Source: JACPFV01 sp035526825 | GTDB taxonomy: Bacteria; Pseudomonadota; Gammaproteobacteria; Nevskiales; Nevskiaceae | DNA length: 64,000 nucleotides | Direction of reading: 5' to 3' | Assembly (NCBI GenBank): GCA_035526825.1 | Contig: DATLBT010000120.1 | Coordinates: forward strand, 29,839-93,838 | Translations under genes and position numbers: made by a program | Shown: piece after piece, positions 57,692-64,000 of the stretch | Layout of the letters: every line of letters begins with the position of its first letter | Position numbering within the stretch: position 1 is the first letter of the stretch | Notes under the pieces: model-generated | Database searches by the model: none | Seen by the model: only the letters and a program-made list of their open reading frames with translations | What the model was told of the DNA's origin: nothing

Positions 57692-58252
57692 ATGAACATT
57701 TCCGATGTCATCGCTGGCGCGAGAATGCAGGGCGACGGCGCGGCCGCGCCGGCGCTCCAATCGGGCCGCGCATTGCCGATCAAGGCGCCTGGGTCAAAAG
57801 CCGCGTTCGGCTCGAACTGGGACGCAACAGCCGGGCTGCTCACGACTCACCTTGGGGGCGAGCCGACGCGCGACCACATCGCGCGCTGGGAAGCCGGCTT
57901 GCACGCCGCGCTCGCTGCCAGCGCCGGCGCACCTTTGAAAATCCTGATCGACCTCGCGGGCTACGAAGTGGCCGACGTGCCGTGGGAGGTTCATCGCGAG
58001 CAACGCGAGGTCTTCCCGCGCCTGCTGCTTGCCCTGGGTCTTCGGCCCGGTTACTTCAACCTCATCGGCGCAACGCCGGCGGCCGGTCCTGGCATACGCC
58101 CGCGACTGGTCGCAGTGGCCCACGTGCACCACGACCGCGAAAAAATGGCCCATCACGAAGCGGTGCTGGGCACCCGCAACGACCGTTACTTCAGCGACCG
58201 CGCCGCCGCGCTTGGCTGGCTGCGCGACCTTCCCGCAAGGAGCATCCCATGA
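57692..58252 (+). CDS. Hypothetical protein, STAS/SpoIIAA-like
   Basis: The 186-residue cytosolic protein has an N-terminal tail rich in Ala and Gly, then a domain starting FGSNWDATAGLLTTHLGGEPTRDHIARWEAGLHAAL with a strand LKILIDLAGYEV and later PRLVAVAHVHHDREKMAHHEAVLG. The strand-helix pattern resembles SpoIIAA/STAS-type domains, but I am not certain. AGAGGAGG lies before ATG 57692. The next gene overlaps by four bases, so the two belong together. Confidence 0.65.
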   Translation: MNISDVIAGARMQGDGAAAPALQSGRALPIKAPGSKAAFGSNWDATAGLLTTHLGGEPTRDHIARWEAGLHAALAASAGAPLKILIDLAGYEVADVPWEVHREQREVFPRLLLALGLRPGYFNLIGATPAAGPGIRPRLVAVAHVHHDREKMAHHEAVLGTRNDRYFSDRAAALGWLRDLPARSIP

Positions 58253-58608
58253 ACGAGCAGATCTTCCTCGACCACGCCCGTGTGCGCTTCCCGCATCACG
58301 AACCGACGCTTTTCACCTGCGACCCGAACGCCCTCGACGCGGCCGCGCGCACACGCCATCGCGAAGTTACCCGCGAGTTGCTGCTGCAGGCGGGCGCCCC
58401 GCGCGAGTTGCCGGACGGCTTCGCCTTCGCGGTAGGCGTCGATCGCGCCTCGCTCGAGCTCGCCGCCGAATTCGTCAGCCGCGAGCGGTTGTGCTGCCCG
58501 TTCCTTGCATTCCGGATCGAGGCCGATCGCGGGCCGGATGCGTGGCTGACGCTGACCGGTCCGTCGGGGGTCAAGCCGTTTCTGCGCGCCGAGCTCGAGC
58601 TGGCGTGA
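58249..58608 (+). CDS. Small hypothetical protein with RLCCPF motif
   Basis: The 119-residue cytosolic protein has FAVGVDRASLELAAEFVSRERLCCPFLAFRIEADRGPDAWLTLTGPSGVKPFLRAELEL. The adjacent cysteine pair with surrounding helices suggests a metal or redox site. I know this pattern only as a conserved protein of unknown function. ATG overlaps the previous stop (58249-58252). Its last 38 bases overlap the convergent LysR 3 gene. Confidence 0.65.
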   Translation: MNEQIFLDHARVRFPHHEPTLFTCDPNALDAAARTRHREVTRELLLQAGAPRELPDGFAFAVGVDRASLELAAEFVSRERLCCPFLAFRIEADRGPDAWLTLTGPSGVKPFLRAELELA

Positions 58609-59524
58609 TTGCGCCGGTAGCCTCCCATGGAGGCTGCGGGCCGAGCTTTTCGAGCAGGAACTCGACGAAGGCGCGCAGCTTGGGCGAGCCATAGCGGTTG
58701 GGCAGGTAAACCGCGTAGGCGGTGCTCTCGCTGAAGCCGCGATAGTCGGCCATTACGGCCACGAGGCTGCCGCTACGCAACTCGTTGCCGACCGCGTAAG
58801 TCGGTAGCACGGCGAGGCCTTCACCCGACACCGCCAGGAGGCGCAATGATTCAACGCTGTTTATTTCGAACGCCGGCTGGATGGGCGCCGCCACCTCGCG
58901 GCCCTCATGGCGAAAGCGCCAGGCGACGCTTGCGCCCAGCGTCGCCGGGTAGCCAAGGCAGCGATGCTTCGCCAGGTCTGCAGTCGAGGTTGGGGTGCCG
59001 TTGCGCTCGAGATAAGCCGGCGCGGCGTAGATCTGGAAGCGGATGTCGGCGAGTTTGCGCGCGACCAGGTGCGGCGCCGGCGCGCTGGTGATCCGCAAGG
59101 CGAGGTCGTAGCCCTCCTCGGTCAGGTCGACCAGGCGGTCGTTGCAGACAATCTCGAGCACGACCTTGGGATGGCGTCGCATGAACTCCGGCAACAACGG
59201 CGCGAGCACGGCGTTGGCGAAGCTGTTGAGCGTGCTGACCTTGAGGCGCCCGCTCGGCTCGGTTTGCAGGCGCTGCACCGCGTGCTCCGACTGGTCCAGC
59301 TCCTCGACGATTCTCGCCGCGTGCTCGTAGAACGCGGTGCCGGCCTCGGTGAGCGACAGCTTGCGCGTACTGCGATTCAGCAGGCGCGCACCCAGGTGCT
59401 CCTCGAGCTTCGAGATGTGCTTGCTGGCGACCGAGGGTGCCAGCTTCAGGCGTTGCGCGCCGGCGACGAAACTGCCGGCCTGCACGACGCGCGCAAACGT
59501 GACGAGGTAAGGCAGGTGTTCCAT
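58571..59524 (-). CDS. LysR family transcriptional regulator 3
   Basis: The 317-residue protein has the helix-turn-helix YLVTFARVVQAGSFVAGAQRLKLAPSVASKHISKLEEHLGARLLNRSTRKLSLTEAG and a substrate domain (LKVSTLNSFANAVLAPLLPEFMRRHPKVVLEIVCNDRLVDLTEEGYDLALRIT). ATG 59524 is chosen because the family starts a few residues before the HTH. It is divergent from alpha/beta hydrolase 2, its likely target. The last 15 residues (after LGPQPPWE) are an Ala/Arg tail outside the family core. Confidence 0.92.
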   Translation of the reverse strand: MEHLPYLVTFARVVQAGSFVAGAQRLKLAPSVASKHISKLEEHLGARLLNRSTRKLSLTEAGTAFYEHAARIVEELDQSEHAVQRLQTEPSGRLKVSTLNSFANAVLAPLLPEFMRRHPKVVLEIVCNDRLVDLTEEGYDLALRITSAPAPHLVARKLADIRFQIYAAPAYLERNGTPTSTADLAKHRCLGYPATLGASVAWRFRHEGREVAAPIQPAFEINSVESLRLLAVSGEGLAVLPTYAVGNELRSGSLVAVMADYRGFSESTAYAVYLPNRYGSPKLRAFVEFLLEKLGPQPPWEATGAITPARARRAETA

Positions 59525-59594
59525 GCGATGGCCCCCGGTCAGACGCAGTAATCCCGCTGAAATGGTAAGCCAAGCGGATTGCTGCCGGGCGGGA

Positions 59595-59606
59595 AACAAC
59601 GTTGTT
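59595..59606. promoter_or_regulatory. 12-bp palindrome in LysR 3/hydrolase 2 divergent region
   Basis: AACAACGTTGTT is a perfect palindrome lying 71 bases before the LysR 3 start and 67 bases before the hydrolase 2 start, almost exactly central. This position fits a shared LysR operator. Confidence 0.45.
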
Positions 59607-59672
59607 CCGCGCGCCCCATTGGTCCCGGGTCGTTGCCCCCCTAGGCTGGGTCAACATTTCGGGAGCGCCGTC

Positions 59673-60521
59673 ATGACACCGACTCCGCTGCAAATCGTCA
59701 CCGCCGACGACGTTGCCATTGCGGCGCGGATGTTCCACCCGGCGGCCGCGCCGCGCGCCGCCGTGCTGGTGGTCCCCGCCATGGGCGTGTCGCAGCAGTA
59801 CTACGCCGCCTTCGCCGCCTGGCTCGCCGACCGCGGCTTCCTTGCGGCGACGTTCGATTACCGGGGCATGGGCGCATCGCGGCGGGGTTCGCTGGCGCGG
59901 CTGCACGCCGACATCCTGACGTGGGCGCGGCAGGATTGCGCCGCTATGGTCGATGCGCTGGCCGCCGCGGCTCCTGGCACGCCTCTGTTTTGGGTCGGCC
60001 ACAGCCTGGGCGGCCAGATCCTTCCGTTCGTGCCGAACCGCGAACGCGTTGCCAAGATGATCACGGTCGGCACCGGCAGTGGCTACTGGCGCGAGAACGC
60101 GCCGCCGCTGAAGCGCCGCGCCTGGCTGCTTTGGTATTTCATCGCGCCGCTCGCAATGCGCCTGTTCGGCTACTTCCCGGGCCGCCGGTTGCGCATGGTC
60201 GGCGACTTGCCGCGCGGCGTCATGGCGCAATGGCGGCGCTGGTGCCTGGACCCCAACTACGCAGTCGGCGCCGAGCCCGGCGCGCGCGAGCAATTCGCCG
60301 CGGTGCTCACGCCGATCGTCGGGCTTTCGTTCGCGGACGACGAGTACATGTCGATCCGCAATATCGAGTCGATCCACGGCTTCTACGCGCACGCGCCGCG
60401 GCGGATGAAGCGGCTGACGCCGGCTGATGTCGGCGCGCGCCGCATCGGGCACTTCGGCTTCTTCCGGCCCGGCAACGCCGAGCGACTGTGGGCGCCGCAT
60501 CTGCTGCCGGAGCTCGCATGA
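59673..60521 (+). CDS. Alpha/beta hydrolase 2 (LysR-linked)
   Basis: The 282-residue protein parallels hydrolase 1: VVPAMGVSQQYYAAFAAWLADRGFLAATFDYRGMGAS, nucleophile elbow WVGHSLGGQILPF, acid in SFADDEYMSI, and ARRIGHFGFFRP with the likely histidine. The Trp-rich middle (RRAWLLWYFIAPLAMRLFGYFPGRRLRMVGDLPRGVMAQWRRW) matches the GRWFPARRLG/AEWGRWAR region of hydrolase 1. ATG 59673 is preceded by CGGGAGCG. Unlike copy 1, its LysR partner is divergent. Confidence 0.88.
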   Translation: MTPTPLQIVTADDVAIAARMFHPAAAPRAAVLVVPAMGVSQQYYAAFAAWLADRGFLAATFDYRGMGASRRGSLARLHADILTWARQDCAAMVDALAAAAPGTPLFWVGHSLGGQILPFVPNRERVAKMITVGTGSGYWRENAPPLKRRAWLLWYFIAPLAMRLFGYFPGRRLRMVGDLPRGVMAQWRRWCLDPNYAVGAEPGAREQFAAVLTPIVGLSFADDEYMSIRNIESIHGFYAHAPRRMKRLTPADVGARRIGHFGFFRPGNAERLWAPHLLPELA

Positions 60522-60611
60522 GCGCCCCGCCGGGCGTGCCGACGAACGGCCTTGACCCTGGAGTCGGGTCCGTACTGCAACCTTTCCGCACTTTCAAATC
60601 GGGAGTTCGCC

Positions 60612-61778
60612 ATGAACAACGCTGAAACGATGTTGAGGGGCGCGTTGGCGCCGACCGCGGCACTGGTGCTGGTCGCGGCGCTCGCTGCGTGCGGCGCCGA
60701 CGCCAGCCCGCAGTCGAAGCCGACCGCGCCGCCGGTGTCGGTGGCGGAAGTGGTGACGCAGGATCTCGCCGAGTGGGACGAATTTACCGGCCGCCTCGAA
60801 GCGCAGGACAAAGTCGAGCTGCGTCCGCGCGTCGCCGGCTACGTGGAGGCGGTCGAGTTCTTCGAGGGCACACGGGTGCAGAAGGGCCAGGTGCTGTTTC
60901 GCATCGATCCGCGCCCGTTCCGGGCGGAGGTGGACCGCCTCGACGCCGAACTCCAGCGCGCACAGGCGCAGCACCAACTGGCGCGCAGCGATCATCAGCG
61001 CGCGCAGCGCCTGGTCGAGCAGGATGCGCTGTCGCGTGAGGAATTCGAGCGCCGCGAGGCGGCCGAGCGCGCCGCCGCGGCGCAAGTCGCCGCCGTCAAC
61101 GCCGCGCTCGCCGCGGCCCGACTGAACCTGGAGTTCACGCGCGTCACTGCGCCGATCGCCGGACGCGTCGGCGCGGCGCTGGTGACCGAGGGCAATCTCG
61201 TCGACAGCCGCAGCCTGCTGACGACGGTCGTCTCCATCGATCCCATCTACGTCAATTTCGACGCCGACGAGTCGGTGTACCTGCGGCACGTGCGCGAGCC
61301 AGATGCCGTGCAGCGCGCGCGCTCGAGCGACGTGCGCGTCGGCCTGGCCGACGAGCAGGGCTATCCGCACGTCGGCCGTTTCTTCTTCGTCGACAACGAG
61401 GTCAATCCCGGTACCGGCACGATCCGCGTGCGTGCCTCGCTGCCCAACCCGGACGGCCGGCTGACCGCCGGCCTGTTCGCGCGGGTGCGCGTGGCCGCAG
61501 GCGAGCTGCGATCCGCCGTGCTGATCGACGAGCGTGCCGTCGGCACCGACCTGGGGCACAAGTTCGTGCTCGCGCTGAAGCCCGACAACACCGTGGAATA
61601 CCGCGCGGTCACGCTCGGCCCGGTGGTGGACGGCCTGCGCGTGGTGCGCGATGGACTGCGGGCCGGCGATGTCATCGTCGTCAACGGCCTTCAGCGCGCC
61701 CGCCCGGGCGGCGCCGTCACGCCGCAGAAAGTGGCCATGAACGGCACGTCCGATGCTGTCGTGGCGCGCACGGAGTAA
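60612..61778 (+). CDS. RND efflux periplasmic adaptor (membrane fusion protein)
   Basis: The 388-residue protein has a lipoprotein signal with lipobox VAALAAC (residue about 27) and the adaptor plan. The lipoyl half-motifs are VELRPRVAGYVEAVEFFEGTRVQKGQVLFRIDPRPF and FTRVTAPIAGRVGAALVTEGNLV, with an alpha-hairpin between them (about 100-150). Beta-barrel and membrane-proximal domains follow (VNPGTGTIRVRASLPNPDGRLTAGLFARVRV). It links the inner-membrane pump to an outer-membrane channel. GGGAG precedes the ATG. The pump gene starts four bases after its stop. Confidence 0.94.
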   Translation: MNNAETMLRGALAPTAALVLVAALAACGADASPQSKPTAPPVSVAEVVTQDLAEWDEFTGRLEAQDKVELRPRVAGYVEAVEFFEGTRVQKGQVLFRIDPRPFRAEVDRLDAELQRAQAQHQLARSDHQRAQRLVEQDALSREEFERREAAERAAAAQVAAVNAALAAARLNLEFTRVTAPIAGRVGAALVTEGNLVDSRSLLTTVVSIDPIYVNFDADESVYLRHVREPDAVQRARSSDVRVGLADEQGYPHVGRFFFVDNEVNPGTGTIRVRASLPNPDGRLTAGLFARVRVAAGELRSAVLIDERAVGTDLGHKFVLALKPDNTVEYRAVTLGPVVDGLRVVRDGLRAGDVIVVNGLQRARPGGAVTPQKVAMNGTSDAVVARTE

Positions 61779-61782
61779 TGCC

Positions 61783-64000
61783 ATGGGCTTCTCCCAGTTC
61801 TTCGTGGTTCGTCCGATCTTCGCTGCGGTGCTGTCGGCATTGATCCTCATCGCCGGCGTACTCGCCCTGCGCGTGCTGCCGGTCAGCGAGTATCCAGAGG
61901 TCGCCCCACCGACCGTGGTCGTGCGCGCCGCGTACCCGGGCGCCAACCCCAAGGTCGTTGCTGAGACCGTCGCCACCCCGCTCGAGCAGGCCATCAACGG
62001 CGTCGAGAACATGCTGTACCTGTTCTCGCAGGCCACCGCCGACGGCGCGCTGCAGCTGACCGTCACCTTCGCCATCGGCACCGATCCGGACCAAGCCCAG
62101 GTGCAGGTGCAGAATCGCGTCGCCCAGGTGCTGTCGCGACTGCCGCAGGAAGTCCAGCGCCTCGGCGTCGCCACGCAGAAATCGTCTCCCAACCTGACCA
62201 TGGTCGTGCACCTGACCTCGCCCGACGGGCGCTACGACCAGCTCTACCTCTCGAACTACGCCGAACTGCGCGTGAAGGATGTGCTGGCGCGGCTCGACGG
62301 CGTCGGTGCGATCGCGACCTGGGGCGCAGGCAGCTACGCGATGCGCGTGTGGCTCGACCCCGACAAAGTCGCCGCGCGCGGCCTGACCGCGGCCGACGTG
62401 ATCCGCGCCATCCGCGAGCAGAACGTGCAGGTCGCCGCTGGCGTGCTGGGCCAGTCGCCGCAGCCAGACGGCGCCAGCTTCCAGGTCGCGGTCAACGCGC
62501 GCGGACGGCTGTCGGACGAGGAGGAGTTCGCCGGCATCATCGTGCGCGCCGACCGCTCCGGCGCCGTGACGCGCCTGCGTGACGTCGCGCGCGTCGAGCT
62601 CGGCGCCAGCAGCTATGCGCTGCGCAGCCTGCTGGACAACCAGCCAGCCGCGGCGATCGGCGTGTTCGAGCGCTCCGGCGCCAACGCGATCCAGATCTCC
62701 GACCGGGTGCGCGCCGAGATGGAGCGGCTCAAGGCCGAGTTCCCCGAGGGCGTCGATTTCACCATCGCCTACGATCCAACCTCGTTCGTGCGCGATTCGA
62801 TCCGCGCGGTGGTGGTGACCTTGTTCGAGGCGATCGCGCTGGTCGTGCTGGTCGTGATCTTGTTCCTGCAATCCTGGCGCGCGTCGATCATCCCGCTGGT
62901 CGCGGTGCCGGTCTCGCTGGTCGGCACCTTCGCGGTGATGCACCTGTTCGGGTTCTCGCTCAATGCGCTGTCCCTGTTCGGCCTGGTGCTGGCCATCGGC
63001 ATCGTCGTCGACGACGCGATCGTCGTGGTCGAAAACGTCGAGCGCAACATCGCGCTCGGCCGCGCCCCGGTGGAGGCAACGCGGCAGGCCATGCGCGAGG
63101 TGACCGGCCCGATCGTGGCGACGGCACTCGTGCTGTGTGCGGTGTTCGTGCCCACGGCTTTCATCAGCGGCCTTTCCGGGCAGTTCTACAAGCAATTCGC
63201 GCTGACCATCGCGATCTCCACGGTGATCTCGGCCTTCAATTCGCTGACGCTGTCGCCGGCTCTCGCCGCGCTGCTGCTGAAACCGCACGGAGCGAAGCCC
63301 GATCGTGTGTCGTCGCTGATGGAGCGCGTGTTCGGCCGGTTCTTCCGGCGGTTCAACTCGACGTTCGACTCCGCGGCGAACGGCTACCAGACCGCGTTGA
63401 AGTACACCATTCGGCGCACCGGCATCGCGATGGTGCTCTACGTCGCCCTCGTCGGGCTCACCGCCTTCGGACTGGACCGCGTGCCGACCGGCTTCATCCC
63501 CGGGCAGGACAAGCTGTACCTCGTCTCCGTGGTGCAGCTGCCGGCGGGTGCGACCATCGACCGCACCGAGGAGATCGTCAAGCGAGTCGCCGAGATCGGG
63601 CTTGCCGATCCGGGCGTCGAAGGCGCGCTGCAGTTCGCGGGCATGTCGCCCAACAACTACAACACGCAGACGAACTCCGGCCTCGTGTTCATCGCGCTGA
63701 AGCCTTTCAAGGACCGCGCGGATCCGGCGAGCGCGGCGAATGCCATGGCCATGCGGCTGAACGGGCAGATGGCGGGGATCAAGGAGGCGTTCATCGGCGT
63801 GTTCCCGCCGCCGCCCATCCAGGGTCTCGGCAGCATGGGGGGCTTCAAGCTCAACGTGGAGGATCGCGGCAGCCTCGGACCTCAGGCGCTGTACGAAGCC
63901 GTGCAGCAGGTGGCCGCGAAGGCCGCGACGAATCCTGCGCTCGCCGGCGTGTACTCGACCTACCAGGTCAACGTTCCGCAGGTGCGGGTGGACGTCGACC
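61783..64000 (+). CDS. RND multidrug efflux permease, HAE1 family (partial, runs off the window)
   Basis: The first 739 codons of an expected 1040 or so are present. The start MGFSQFFVVRPIFAAVLSALILIAGVLALRVLPVSEYPEVAPPTVVV is typical of AcrB/MexF-type pumps. The central transmembrane part has NALSLFGLVLAIGIVVDDAIVVVENVERN with the paired aspartates of the proton relay, and the second half begins with the TM segment MVLYVALVGLTAFGLDRVPTGFIPGQDKLYLVSVVQLP. It exports hydrophobic drugs or related compounds from the membrane and periplasm using the proton gradient. The outer-membrane factor may follow beyond the edge. Confidence 0.95.
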   Translation, partial: MGFSQFFVVRPIFAAVLSALILIAGVLALRVLPVSEYPEVAPPTVVVRAAYPGANPKVVAETVATPLEQAINGVENMLYLFSQATADGALQLTVTFAIGTDPDQAQVQVQNRVAQVLSRLPQEVQRLGVATQKSSPNLTMVVHLTSPDGRYDQLYLSNYAELRVKDVLARLDGVGAIATWGAGSYAMRVWLDPDKVAARGLTAADVIRAIREQNVQVAAGVLGQSPQPDGASFQVAVNARGRLSDEEEFAGIIVRADRSGAVTRLRDVARVELGASSYALRSLLDNQPAAAIGVFERSGANAIQISDRVRAEMERLKAEFPEGVDFTIAYDPTSFVRDSIRAVVVTLFEAIALVVLVVILFLQSWRASIIPLVAVPVSLVGTFAVMHLFGFSLNALSLFGLVLAIGIVVDDAIVVVENVERNIALGRAPVEATRQAMREVTGPIVATALVLCAVFVPTAFISGLSGQFYKQFALTIAISTVISAFNSLTLSPALAALLLKPHGAKPDRVSSLMERVFGRFFRRFNSTFDSAANGYQTALKYTIRRTGIAMVLYVALVGLTAFGLDRVPTGFIPGQDKLYLVSVVQLPAGATIDRTEEIVKRVAEIGLADPGVEGALQFAGMSPNNYNTQTNSGLVFIALKPFKDRADPASAANAMAMRLNGQMAGIKEAFIGVFPPPPIQGLGSMGGFKLNVEDRGSLGPQALYEAVQQVAAKAATNPALAGVYSTYQVNVPQVRVDVD

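Overview
The window is 64 kb of very GC-rich, densely coded Gram-negative chromosome. The gene content points to a gammaproteobacterium, probably near Xanthomonadales/Nevskiales/Steroidobacterales; this is inferred from gene content, as there is no rRNA or other marker gene here. Supporting signs are TonB-dependent transport, Tat and lipoprotein signals, a GlyGly-CTERM tail, a KaiC-like protein, DUF3300, DUF3450 and DUF1329 families, and an RND pump. I saw no tRNA, rRNA, insertion sequence, phage or CRISPR array. No gene-free stretch exceeds 300 bases.

Layout. 1-1803: the end of a putrescine/polyamine catabolic operon (glutamine synthetase-like, gamma-Glu-GABA hydrolase, SDR). 1879-4113: small genes (a choice-of-anchor P-like exported protein, an SRPBCC protein, a small membrane protein) with two strong terminators. 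4110-14443: three AlgG-type parallel beta-helix proteins, an MMPL/RND exporter, a TrpB-like protein that has lost its cofactor lysine, an EndA-type nuclease and a VOC protein. 14516-24930: signalling genes (Ser/Thr kinase with cNMP domain, 13-repeat propeller histidine kinase, hybrid kinase, KaiC-like ATPase) around a subtilase split by an in-frame TAG.

25068-28938 is a plus-strand set of four tightly packed genes (M20 peptidase, lipoprotein hydrolase, AsmA-like, GST). 29005-33764 is a minus-strand set of five genes with overlapping starts and stops (cytochrome c5-like, Tat-exported FAD oxidase, alanine-racemase-like PLP protein, class V aminotransferase, GNAT). 33833-39475 holds a TonB-dependent receptor, a PAS-GGDEF cyclase, DNA polymerase IV and an anchored exported protein. 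39421-41515 is an ATP-grasp plus HExxH metallopeptidase pair. 41599-45505 has envelope and nucleoid proteins and a rhodanese-ExbB-ExbD operon.

45634-52857 is the most unusual region. It is a six-gene operon whose core looks like a collapsed TonB2/TtpC system: DUF3450, then one chimeric protein made of the TtpC N-terminal half and a TonB2-type protein, with the proton-channel domain, ExbB and ExbD missing between them. A TPR-DUF1329 fusion follows, whose signal peptide is encoded by two genomic palindromic repeats, then a PP2C phosphatase. 52862-60521 has three LysR regulators, each near an inverted repeat, with two related alpha/beta hydrolases, a cyclase-family enzyme, a rhodanese-DoxX pair and two small unknowns. 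60612-64000 begins an RND multidrug efflux operon that runs off the edge.
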